Below, piece by piece: positions 51,363 to 59,358 of a stretch of DNA of 64,000 nt. The translations under genes were made by a program, and so were the position numbers. Numbering within the stretch: position 1 is the stretch's first letter; the number at the start of each line of letters is the position of its first letter. Source of the stretch: Spirulina major PCC 6313. Its GTDB lineage: Bacteria; Cyanobacteriota; Cyanobacteriia; Cyanobacteriales; Spirulinaceae. The notes beneath the pieces are model-generated. The model was given only the letters and a program-made list of their open reading frames with translations. It made no database searches and was not told the origin of the DNA. The stretch covers positions 1,341,614 to 1,405,613 of the forward strand of contig NZ_KV878783.1 of the NCBI RefSeq assembly GCF_001890765.1, written 5' to 3'.

Positions 51363-51597
51363 AACGAGTTAGCCTCCGTGATAAGTATAAATACAGGTCA
51401 ATGTATCGTAATGAATCTGAGAATTAATCAATCCGATTCTGGTTGTGTATTGTCTCAGAAACCTTCAAGGAATCGCTCGCTTCTGTTACATATTGTCGTC
51501 TTTGCTCATTAGCCTTGAAATAGCCCGGAATTCGGAGCGATCGCACTCCTTCGTTCAACCAGAAATCACGATAAAACTTAATACTTATTCGTAGTTT

Positions 51598-51619
51598 TTA
51601 ATATAACCTTAATATAACC
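51598..51619. promoter_or_regulatory. two tandem 11-mers, possible response-regulator site
   Basis: TTAATATAACC occurs twice in direct tandem (51598-51608 and 51609-51619). Written as CTTAATAT with an 11-bp period it resembles the direct-repeat binding sites of OmpR/PhoB-type regulators such as the cyanobacterial Pho box. It is upstream of chlB on the minus strand. The rest of 51363-51683 has no gene. Confidence 0.4.
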
Positions 51620-51683
51620 ATCGTGAGCAGAAGGGTTGTGTTAGCGCCGCGTAACGCACCGGAGACAAAGGCGGGTTTAAGCC

Positions 51684-52271
51684 TTAAACCTTGATCACAC
51701 TGGGTGCACCGGGAGCCGCCACGATGCGCCGACAGCCGGAATCCGGGAACGCCCATTGACAATGGCGCTCCTCCGGTTTGCCCCAGCAGAGGCCTAAATA
51801 GACTTCTGTTAAACCTGCATCCACTTCGGCCCATTCGGCCTCTTTAACCAGTTCTTCGACGAGTTCCGGGGAGAGGGGTTGTTGCTCTTTCCCCATCAGC
51901 CACAGTTTTAATGGGGCGCTCACCTGTCGCCAAAAGGTCATGATTGCGGCCTTTGCGTCGCGCAGTTGGTCAAAGTCGGAGGGGATGGCAATCAGTTGGG
52001 TATGGACTTCGGGAAAACTCACTTCAACGCCATTAAAGCGACAGGTGCGCCAAATTAAACCAGAGACCTGGTGCTCTTGCTGGTAGGCGTGGATTTGCTC
52101 GCGAAATTCTCGGTAGGCGTAGACTTTGCTGATCTTATTGGCTCCCAGGGCGAGGGAGAGAACGGGGTCGTCTTGGAAGCGATCGCGGGCCGACAGTAAA
52201 ACGCGCTTGCCCTGGTAACTGGCTCGCATTTCTTGGTCGAGGATATCGATCAATTGCGCGGTGGTGTAAGC
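51684..52271 (-). CDS. conserved cyanobacterial protein, function unknown
   Basis: A 195-residue soluble protein without membrane helices. It contains LLSARDRFQDDPVLSLALGANKISK, an RTCRFNGVEVSFPE segment and a C-terminal CWGKPEERHCQW. I recognise no enzyme motif. Its style is that of a conserved cyanobacterial protein without assigned function. It lies 68 bases downstream of recJ on the same strand, so the two may be cotranscribed. Start chosen at MAYTTAQL. Confidence 0.68.
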   Translation of the reverse strand, partial: AYTTAQLIDILDQEMRASYQGKRVLLSARDRFQDDPVLSLALGANKISKVYAYREFREQIHAYQQEHQVSGLIWRTCRFNGVEVSFPEVHTQLIAIPSDFDQLRDAKAAIMTFWRQVSAPLKLWLMGKEQQPLSPELVEELVKEAEWAEVDAGLTEVYLGLCWGKPEERHCQWAFPDSGCRRIVAAPGAPSVIKV

Positions 52272-52339
52272 CATGATTTGCGATGCTGCTGCGTAAAGTC
52301 TTTTAGGCATAATAACGCCGTTTTGTAAAGATGATCCGA

Positions 52340-54643
52340 TTAAGTTTCCGATTCGGCTAATTTCTGCTGGACGGTGGTGAGGGGGACACGCTCGAAATAG
52401 GTGTGGCGAAAGTGAGTTTCGGCGATCGCATCACATAATTGCGTCACCACAACATCGGCGGCGGCGGCATCGGTGGGGGATTGGTAAGCGGTGATCCGGA
52501 TGCCTTGGGGGGTATGTTCCTGGCTAAATCCCATGGCGGTGAGGGCGGCGAGACTGAGGGTTAATTGGCGATCGCTCACCTGCAACGCGGCTTGAAAATC
52601 GGCAAGGGTGACGGTGTGGCCGGTGGTGTGGAGGTGCTGGGCCATGCCGATCAACCGTTTGAGGTGGTCTTCCGGGGAGGGAGCGGCGGGGGCATGGTAG
52701 GCGAGGGCGAGGGGTTGGGCTTGATGGACGGCGCGGTGAAAGCGTTGTTGGATGTCATCCCAAACTAGGGGACAGTGATCCACCCGGACGCAGTCGATGC
52801 GATCGGCGTTGGGGTCGGGGTCGGTGCGCCAGTCGAGAATGGCGGGGGTTTGCGCGGTGTTGGGGCTGTGGGCTTGGCTGGGGCGGAGGTCGATGAGGCG
52901 GATTTCGTAGCGATTTTGGTAGGTGTTGTAGTCGAGTTCAGCGATCGCATCATAGCGGCGATCGCCCTGCAATTCATCCGAATAATGTCCCCACCAGACC
53001 CCCGGAAACCCTTGGGATGAGGTGCGATCGCAGATCATAAATTGAGTTTTAATATATTTCACCTGTTTGCCGCTGCGGTCTTTAATATTCGCGTTGCGCA
53101 CTGTTTGAAACCAGCAATCTTCGATCAACAGCAGCGGCGCAGGATTCCCCATGCCACAGGGTTCGAGGAGTTTTAATTCCTTAAACAGTGTTTCCCCCAA
53201 TTCCGCCACAGTGACGCTTAAATCCACGGCGATCGTCGGGCGCAGTTGCGTCGGGTCGGGCAATTGACGGCGCAAGGCTTGGTTAATCCCTTCCCGGAAG
53301 AGGGGTAAATTGTCCGCTGCCAAACTCAGCCCCGCCGCGAAGGGATGCCCCCCAAACCGATGCAACAACTCCCGCTGACTGTAGACCAACTGATAGAGAT
53401 CAATGCCATGGGTCGATCGCGCCGAACCCCGCGCCATCCCGTCATCCCCCAGGGTGAGTAAAATCGTCGGTCGGCCATAGTCCTGGGCTACCTGACCCGC
53501 CACCAACCCCAGCACCCCCGCCGACCATTGGGGATCATCCAAAACAATCACATGGGTGGTGGACAGATCCACCTGTTCGAGGCGTTTTTCCACCGCAGCC
53601 ACCATGGTTTTTTGCAATTCCTTACGGCGGGTGTTGGCGAGTTCGGTTTGTTCAGCTAAGGCTTGACATCGGGGGCGATCGCGACTCGTTAGCAACTCCA
53701 CACAAAACCGCGCATCCCCCTGAATCCGGCTCACTGCATTAATCCGCGGCCCAATCCCAAAGGAAATATCCGTGGGGCGATCGCCGCTCCGTTTGCACAG
53801 TTTCAGGAGTTCCGCCACACCGGGACGGGTTGCCGTTTGGGGATGATCTTGTTTCCGAAGCTGCTCAATCCCCACCTGCGCCAAATATCGACAATCCCCC
53901 TGGAGCGCCACAAGATCGGCAATTAACCCGATCGCAACGAGATCCAGTAAATCCGTGAGGGGTGTTTGGGGCAGATCCGGAAAACGTTGATACAGGGCTT
54001 CGACGAGTTTGTAGGCCACCGCCACACCGGAGAGGTGATAGAGGGGATGATCGGCGGCGAAATAGCGGGGGTTAATTATTGCCACCACGTCGGGACGTTC
54101 CGGGGGGAGGGTGTGGTGATCGGTGACGATGATCTCAAGGCCGAGGGTGTGGGCGTGGGCGATTTCCGTCAGGTTGGTGCTGCCGGTGTCGCAGGTGACG
54201 ATCAATGTTGTGCCCTCGGTGGCGAGGCGATCGAGGTTGGCGATATTCAGACCGTGGGATTCGCGATCGCGGTTCGGAATATAGTAATCCAACTGCTCCG
54301 GGGGGAAAAACTGCCCCAACCCATCCCACAGCACACTCGTAGACGTGATCCCGTCCGCATCAAAATCCCCCCAGATCGTCACCCGTTCCCCATCCTGACG
54401 GGCGCGATCTAACCGAGCCACGGCCCGCTTCATTTCCACCCCAAAGGCGAAGGGGTCACAGGGTTGATAAGTGCGAGGGTCAATGAAGCGATCGAGGGAG
54501 GCGCGATCGCGAATCCCCCGCCGCCATAACAATTGCGCCACCTTCTCCCCGGCAGATTGCCCACAATACCGCCCCACCGCCACCAGAAAATCAGCGGGTA
54601 AGTCCATTAAAGCAACCTGCTGCCACCGTGCTTGTAACGCCAT
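52340..54643 (-). CDS. recJ: single-stranded-DNA exonuclease RecJ
   Basis: A 767-residue DHH-family 5'-3' exonuclease for recombination and mismatch repair. The metal sites are WGDFDADGITS and TDHHTLPPERPD, followed by the DHHA1 signature GGHPFAAGLSL. It is about 190 residues longer than the E. coli enzyme because of a C-terminal extension, as in other cyanobacteria, with a Gln/Ala-rich helical end. I use the second of two adjacent possible starts (ATG after GTG), with an AGGAG just upstream. The unknown 195-residue gene follows. Confidence 0.93.
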   Translation of the reverse strand: MALQARWQQVALMDLPADFLVAVGRYCGQSAGEKVAQLLWRRGIRDRASLDRFIDPRTYQPCDPFAFGVEMKRAVARLDRARQDGERVTIWGDFDADGITSTSVLWDGLGQFFPPEQLDYYIPNRDRESHGLNIANLDRLATEGTTLIVTCDTGSTNLTEIAHAHTLGLEIIVTDHHTLPPERPDVVAIINPRYFAADHPLYHLSGVAVAYKLVEALYQRFPDLPQTPLTDLLDLVAIGLIADLVALQGDCRYLAQVGIEQLRKQDHPQTATRPGVAELLKLCKRSGDRPTDISFGIGPRINAVSRIQGDARFCVELLTSRDRPRCQALAEQTELANTRRKELQKTMVAAVEKRLEQVDLSTTHVIVLDDPQWSAGVLGLVAGQVAQDYGRPTILLTLGDDGMARGSARSTHGIDLYQLVYSQRELLHRFGGHPFAAGLSLAADNLPLFREGINQALRRQLPDPTQLRPTIAVDLSVTVAELGETLFKELKLLEPCGMGNPAPLLLIEDCWFQTVRNANIKDRSGKQVKYIKTQFMICDRTSSQGFPGVWWGHYSDELQGDRRYDAIAELDYNTYQNRYEIRLIDLRPSQAHSPNTAQTPAILDWRTDPDPNADRIDCVRVDHCPLVWDDIQQRFHRAVHQAQPLALAYHAPAAPSPEDHLKRLIGMAQHLHTTGHTVTLADFQAALQVSDRQLTLSLAALTAMGFSQEHTPQGIRITAYQSPTDAAAADVVVTQLCDAIAETHFRHTYFERVPLTTVQQKLAESET

Positions 54644-54985
54644 CACCTCTCCTTCAGACTAGATAATTAATCGTTATAGCGAATTGCGAAACGATAAGAA
54701 CGCCACCTCCCCCTTTTATGGAACTTAAGAAAATAATCCGGTAATGTAGCGGACTGTGAAAATAGGGGAATCAAGATGAGCAAAAGAACAGTGCGTTGGT
54801 AAGATAATCGCCATTTAAATTTCCAGGGCGATCCCCTTACAGCAAGGGCTTTAGGATCATTGACATGCAGTTTAGATGCTGATCAGCTTATGTAAACAAA
54901 GAAGAAGAAGTAAGACGTTTGGGTCTTTGGGGTTTGAGGTATAAAATGTGCAATCTGATACAGAATTTCAGGATTTTGATCACTG
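54644..54985. other. non-coding flank of recJ with possible IS debris
   Basis: No gene or RNA is recognised. The part next to the IS4-family remnant is AT-rich, with stop codons in all frames, and may be decayed transposon. No left-end copy of the 17-base IS terminus is visible here. Confidence 0.35.
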
Positions 54986-55203
54986 AAACCCTTCATATCT
55001 CGTTTGGCTCTGGCGTTTGTCTGGGCGATAAAAGCGGGCTTATGGCGACATACTTATCAACCGATTCGCCTGATCAAGTCCCAGGGTCGTAGTGCTCGGA
55101 GTTTATTTCGTGATGGTTTGACCTACTCCGCCACTTTTTCTGCAATTCTGCCTCTTTTCGTGCTCCTTTCTTTAACCCTATTCAATTTTTGTCCTGTCCT
55201 TAG
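54986..55203 (+). pseudogene. C-terminal remnant of an IS4-family transposase with its right end
   Basis: The frame LALAFVWAIKAGLWRHTYQP, then a Lys/Arg-rich stretch and SLFRDGLTY resemble the C-terminus of IS4-type transposases common in cyanobacteria. A stop interrupts the frame just upstream (near 54977) and the N-terminal and catalytic parts are missing. TTTTGTCCTGTCCTTAG at 55187-55203 is the terminal repeat; it matches the MITE-like element at 28 kb in 15 of 17 bases. Confidence 0.6.
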
Positions 55204-55237
55204 TCCACTGATAGCAAACAGTGAAAGATCAATCAGA

Positions 55238-55729
55238 TTAGCGATAGTTATTGAATTGGAGTGCCACGGGGAAGTCTTCTTCTTTGAGGAACTGCATCAC
55301 AGCTTGGAGATCATCTTTAGATTTGGCGGAAATCCGTACCGAATCCCCTTGAATTGAGGCTTGCACTTTTTTAAAGGAATCCCGGATCATTTTGGTGATT
55401 GTCTTGGCAAGCTCTTTTTCGATGCCTTTTTTCAGGGTGATTTCTTGGCGAATGCGGCTACCTTTGGCAGCTTCAGCCGTGCCGTAGTCAAAGATTTTTT
55501 GGGAGAGATTGCGCTTGGCGGCTTTTTGGCGCAAGATGTCTTGGATCGTGTCCAAGGTCATTTCGCTATTGGTGGTAATGGTGATGCTGGTGTCGCCGAG
55601 TTCAACGGTGCTGTTGGTGTTTTTTAAGTCGTAGCGGTTTTTCAATTCTCGCAGCACTTGATCCACTGTGTTTACCATCTCTTGACGGTCAAAATCACTG
55701 ACGACATCAAAGGAAAAGGTAGAAGCCAT
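55238..55729 (-). CDS. YajQ-family nucleotide-binding protein (DUF520)
   Basis: A 163-residue two-ferredoxin-fold protein. The start [13 protein letters not shown], the central [18 protein letters not shown] and the end [16 protein letters not shown] are family-diagnostic. YajQ proteins bind nucleotides; some bind cyclic di-GMP and modulate a LysR-type regulator. The function in cyanobacteria is not established. It lies 14 bases downstream of the MAPEG gene on the same strand and just before the IS4 remnant. Confidence 0.94.
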   Translation of the reverse strand: MASTFSFDVVSDFDRQEMVNTVDQVLRELKNRYDLKNTNSTVELGDTSITITTNSEMTLDTIQDILRQKAAKRNLSQKIFDYGTAEAAKGSRIRQEITLKKGIEKELAKTITKMIRDSFKKVQASIQGDSVRISAKSKDDLQAVMQFLKEEDFPVALQFNNYR

Positions 55730-55743
55730 AAATTACCCTAAAA

Positions 55744-56160
55744 TCAACCAAACGAACGTAATGTATCCAGACTCAAGCTGTAGAGCGTAATGCTACAGAT
55801 CATGCCGATGCCGAACATCAGCGATCGCGCCAACGGCACATCCAGAATATAAAACAGGATATAGAAAAACCGAGCAATGAGAAAGGCGATCGCCGCATAA
55901 CCGGCCCCGGCCGCTTCAACCCCCGTTACATAAGCCATAAACGCCGCCGCCCCATAGACAATCAACGCTTCAAAAGAATTTTGATGGGCCCAGGTGGCTC
56001 GCTTGGCATAGTCCGGTAAGCGATCAAGCATCGCACGGGGCGCACTCAAATCCGCTCCCCCTTTCAGTCGCCCGTAGGCTACGACTCCAAAGGGCAGATA
56101 CACCAAAATTACAGTTCCCACAATGGAATACAACAACAAAGTCGCCACAGGAATCGCCAT
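55744..56160 (-). CDS. MAPEG-family membrane protein
   Basis: A 138-residue protein with four hydrophobic helices and the MAPEG signature (ATWAHQNSFEALIVY, then FLIARFFYILFYILD). MAPEG proteins act in eicosanoid and glutathione metabolism in eukaryotes; bacterial members have glutathione-transferase activity or unknown roles. I start at MAIPVAT, two codons into the frame. The start lies six bases after the stop of the DprA-like gene, so the two are one transcript, with YajQ next. Confidence 0.88.
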   Translation of the reverse strand: MAIPVATLLLYSIVGTVILVYLPFGVVAYGRLKGGADLSAPRAMLDRLPDYAKRATWAHQNSFEALIVYGAAAFMAYVTGVEAAGAGYAAIAFLIARFFYILFYILDVPLARSLMFGIGMICSITLYSLSLDTLRSFG

Positions 56161-56166
56161 ACTCAC

Positions 56167-56670
56167 CTAATCGAAATAAAATAACGTAACGACCTTGCGC
56201 TGTTCTTCCGCTTCTGTGCAGGTTTGCAAGAGGGTGTGACTGTCGTGGAAAGCGAAGCAGATCAATTGTTGACAGCGTGAAATAATCTCACGGTTACAGA
56301 GGGAACTGGCTTCGGCGAGGGACAATTGATCATTGTCGGAATGCTCCACCAGATGCACGACGCTTTCGAGGGCATCACGGGACTCTCGCGGTTGGCGCGA
56401 CAGACTTTGGGGAAGAATCACGGTTAAAAGATTGGGATCAGCCCGCATCGCTCCTCGAATCGCCGCGAGGTTAGTGCCCGTCGCTCCGGATGTCATTAAG
56501 CGGTTGCCGCCTAAGACCAGAGCGTAGCTCATGACTTCAATGAGATTCTGATGCGTGATCGGAACATGACGCGACCCTAAGAGGGCAATTCGCTTAGAAC
56601 TGGTTTGCTGAATCGTGGCCAGTTCTTGCGCGAGGGTATCAATTTCTTGAACTTCGATCGGCTGACTCAA
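56167..56670 (-). CDS. DprA/LOG-like nucleotide-binding fold protein
   Basis: A 167-residue protein with the Rossmann-like DprA/Smf core: ALLGSRH near the start, then GGNRLMTSGATGTNLAAIRGA. It is shorter than true DprA and lacks the N-terminal SAM-like and C-terminal winged-helix parts. Cyanobacterial genomes often annotate it as DNA recombination-mediator protein A. A true competence role is not shown by the sequence. First gene of the minus-strand set with MAPEG and YajQ. Confidence 0.75.
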   Translation of the reverse strand: MSQPIEVQEIDTLAQELATIQQTSSKRIALLGSRHVPITHQNLIEVMSYALVLGGNRLMTSGATGTNLAAIRGAMRADPNLLTVILPQSLSRQPRESRDALESVVHLVEHSDNDQLSLAEASSLCNREIISRCQQLICFAFHDSHTLLQTCTEAEEQRKVVTLFYFD

Positions 56671-57009
56671 GTTGGGTGTTTAGTCTGAAAACTACGATGG
56701 GAATTGTAACGCGCTCCTCTGCGGAAAGGCAGAGAATTTTGGGACAAAACAGGAAATTTCAGGATGGTCTCTGAAGATTGCTTGACCCAATGGACAGCGT
56801 TTTGCCCATGCGTTGTTTTACGAAATACTGTCGCGACGAATTTTGAGGGATTCGCGGCTAAGTACCCGCATTATACAGGATGAAGACCGAATCCAGTGTT
56901 TTGAGCGGCGATCGCAAGGACGGGACAAAGGGCAATAGGATAAAATTTGTGTCGCGCTTCATTTCCGGAGCAAGGCCGCTGATAATTAATCGACAATTTT
57001 TCCATTTTT
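56671..57009. other. divergent promoter region, no gene seen
   Basis: The 339 bases between the DprA-like and MoaD-like genes have no convincing gene, RNA or long repeat. A GATAAAAT at about 56940 and a CATTATACAG near 56871 are possible promoter elements for the plus-strand gene. HIP1 occurs once near 56910. Confidence 0.35.
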
Positions 57010-57258
57010 ATGATTGAGGTCAAGATTAAACTGTTTGCCGCTTATCAGGAAGCCTATCAACAGTCAGAAATTCGCCGCACGGTTCCCAGCAATACACCTG
57101 TACTAACTATTCTGGAGCAGGTGATTCAGGAGCATCCTGAGCTTGAGCCGTGGCGATCGCTGACTCGCTTCGGAGTGAATTATCAATTTGTCCCCCCCGA
57201 AACACGGCTGCGCGATGGCGATGAGGTGGTCTTAATCCCCCCCGTCAGCGGTGGGTGA
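57010..57258 (+). CDS. MoaD/ThiS-family sulfur carrier
   Basis: An 82-residue ubiquitin-like protein ending in VVLIPPVSGG. The terminal Gly-Gly is the site of adenylation and thiocarboxylation in MoaD (molybdopterin synthase small subunit) and relatives. Size and the DEVVLIPPVSGG end favour MoaD over ThiS. moaE and other molybdopterin genes are not in the window, so the assignment to molybdopterin is by family only. It converges with the LRR gene. Confidence 0.88.
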   Translation: MIEVKIKLFAAYQEAYQQSEIRRTVPSNTPVLTILEQVIQEHPELEPWRSLTRFGVNYQFVPPETRLRDGDEVVLIPPVSGG

Positions 57259-57278
57259 CCTCATATTTCACGAATCGC

Positions 57279-58169
57279 CTAATAAGCGAGCCACTCTGGT
57301 TGCTCAAAACTACAAATTGATGCAGGCTGAAGCGGGCAAATCTGTTCCTGTAGGGGATTGCCATGCAACCCAAGCCGTTGAAGATTGTTAAGAGCAGCCA
57401 GAGGACTAATATCCTCAATCTCGTTGCCACTCAGCCCAAGCGTTTGAAGATTGTTAAGAGCAGCCAGAGGACTAATATCCTCAATCTCGTTGTCACTCAG
57501 CCAAAGCGTTTGAAGATTGTTAAGGGCAGCCAGAGGACTAATATCCTCAATCTCGTTGCCACTCAGCCCAAGCTGTTGAAGATTGGTTAAAGACGCAAGG
57601 AGATTAATATCCTCAATTGCATTGTCACTCAGCCCAAGCCATTGAAGATTGGACAAAGCAGCTAGGGGACTAATGTCCTCAATCTCGTTGTCATACAGCC
57701 AAAGCGTTTGAAGATTGTTAAGAGCAGCCAGAGGACTAATATCCTCAATCTCGTTGCTAGTCAGCACAAGCCATTGAAGATTGGACAGAGCAGCCAGGGG
57801 ACTAATGTCCTTGATCTCGTTGCCATACAGCCCAAGCTGTTGAAAATTGGACAGAGCAGCCAGGGGACTAATGTCCTCAATCTCGTTGTCATCCAGCCAA
57901 AGCTGTTGAAGATTGGACAGAGCAGACTGTGCTTCATTACAATCGTCTGTCCCTGCTTCTTCCAGCAAAATTTCAACGGTGTGCTGTGCTGCTGGGGTTA
58001 ACAGCTCCTGTTGATTACACCAGTCCGCAAAGGTCTCAAATTCACGGGTATCGACCTGGGCAAATGCAGGAACTGCTCTTAATAGTGAGACACAAATACC
58101 AGCAATCAGAGCTAAGTGTCGGGGGGATTTCAACATGGCTCGATAAAACAAAGAACCTGAATACAACAT
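57279..58169 (-). CDS. secreted leucine-rich-repeat protein
   Basis: A 296-residue protein. Signal peptide (HLALIAGICVSLL, probable cleavage after AFA), about 45 residues with two Cys, then nine 22-residue repeats of internalin type (LxxLxLxxNEIxDISPLAAL); the last is capped by a Cys-containing segment. Repeats are near-identical at the DNA level with a 66-bp period (about 57396-57923 for the first eight). It is exported, and probably binds a protein or surface ligand. GGAAAGGAAG before the Met at 58169 supports this start; no ribosome site precedes the Met 11 codons later. Confidence 0.86.
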   Translation of the reverse strand: MLYSGSLFYRAMLKSPRHLALIAGICVSLLRAVPAFAQVDTREFETFADWCNQQELLTPAAQHTVEILLEEAGTDDCNEAQSALSNLQQLWLDDNEIEDISPLAALSNFQQLGLYGNEIKDISPLAALSNLQWLVLTSNEIEDISPLAALNNLQTLWLYDNEIEDISPLAALSNLQWLGLSDNAIEDINLLASLTNLQQLGLSGNEIEDISPLAALNNLQTLWLSDNEIEDISPLAALNNLQTLGLSGNEIEDISPLAALNNLQRLGLHGNPLQEQICPLQPASICSFEQPEWLAY

Positions 58170-58222
58170 GACTTCCTTTCCTTTATCGAAGCGGCAACTG
58201 AACACAAGTGATAGCCCCATGT

Positions 58223-58266
58223 CAAAAAAGCCCCTCGCCTAGCGGGAGAGGGGTTGGGGTGAGGGC
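58223..58266 (-). terminator. dispersed G-rich repeat (copy 3) acting as terminator
   Basis: The repeat at 58230-58266 forms a stem AACCCCTCTCCCG with GGCGAGGGG on the minus strand, followed by six T. It lies four bases after the stop of the PRC-barrel gene. It is related to 9338-9407 and 28224-28262. Confidence 0.6.
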
Positions 58267-58269
58267 AAA

Positions 58270-59202
58270 TTAATAGTCCTCGTATTCGGGTTCGCGGCGT
58301 TTTTCGGGGATGTTCACGGGCGGCGGGTTGTAGGGTTCGGGGTCGTCGTCCCACACATCTTCGTCGATGCTGTTGTAGGTGGGTTCGGGGTCGAGGGAAG
58401 CCCGTTGGGGCGGGCGGCGGGGTTCGTCCCAGTTGGATTCTTCGGCGTAGTCGTCTTCGTAACGGATCGCTCTGGCCTGACGTTTGGGGAGCGATCGCGG
58501 CTGTGAATCTTCATATTCATCCTCATCCCATACCGGCTCGTAGGGTCGCTCCAACGGCTTCGCCACCGGCCGCGCATCCACGGGAATCCCAGTTCCCAGT
58601 TGATTTTCCGGGCGAGCCGTCGGGGTGTAGTAGGGGTCTTCCTCGTCCCGTTCCCAGGGAGCGCGGCCAATGCCCACCCGTTCGAGCCAGCCCACACTCA
58701 ACTGCCGCAGTCGTTCTTCAGAGCCTTCAAACACAATGATCCGATTCGGCCCAGTGCTGACAATTTCCTCCACGGGTAATTCGTAGGTACTGACCACCTG
58801 CTCCGGAATCAGCGGTAAACCAATGGAGGCGATAATCAACGACACCACCTGCCCATCGACAATATTGAACTGAAAATCCCGGACGCGCCCCAGGAGTTCA
58901 CCCACTTCCGTAATCACCTCGCAATTGACCAAATTGCTGTAGGCTTCGGCATCAATATCTTCAATCACATCCTCATCGGGAACTAAAAGGACATCCCCCG
59001 CCTTTTCGATGCTGTTGAGGTACATATATTTCGGCATTCCGGTCATGGCTAAGACATTATCCCGGAGTCCCAAGGCCACCACTTCACGGCGATCGATGTC
59101 TACCAAGAGATTTTTCACAACGCCAAGCTGACGGGCTGAATCGTTGGTGATGACTTTGGTATTGATAATTTCTGAGCGAATCCGAATAGTATCTGTGGTC
59201 AT
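58270..59202 (-). CDS. PRC-barrel domain protein
   Basis: A 310-residue protein with two PRC-barrel domains (about 5-75 and 90-165: SEIINTKVITNDSARQLG, and VNCEVITEVGELLGRVRDF). A disordered acidic Asp/Glu/Pro/Arg tail follows. PRC barrels occur in photosynthetic reaction-centre subunit H and in RNA-processing RimM. Cyanobacterial two-domain members next to smc recur, but their function is unknown to me. It lies 156 bases downstream of smc on the same strand. Confidence 0.85.
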   Translation of the reverse strand: MTTDTIRIRSEIINTKVITNDSARQLGVVKNLLVDIDRREVVALGLRDNVLAMTGMPKYMYLNSIEKAGDVLLVPDEDVIEDIDAEAYSNLVNCEVITEVGELLGRVRDFQFNIVDGQVVSLIIASIGLPLIPEQVVSTYELPVEEIVSTGPNRIIVFEGSEERLRQLSVGWLERVGIGRAPWERDEEDPYYTPTARPENQLGTGIPVDARPVAKPLERPYEPVWDEDEYEDSQPRSLPKRQARAIRYEDDYAEESNWDEPRRPPQRASLDPEPTYNSIDEDVWDDDPEPYNPPPVNIPEKRREPEYEDY

Positions 59203-59358
59203 TGTGTTTTATTGTTCGAGCCTTGGACGTTGCGAAAACGGGCGGTGGGGGCTGAGTCTTCAATATTAAAGGTGCGCAGAACAGACACCCTTTAACCTTG
59301 ATGCCCACGATAGTGATTCACAAAATAGTACCCAATTCCCAAAATAGTACCAGTATCT

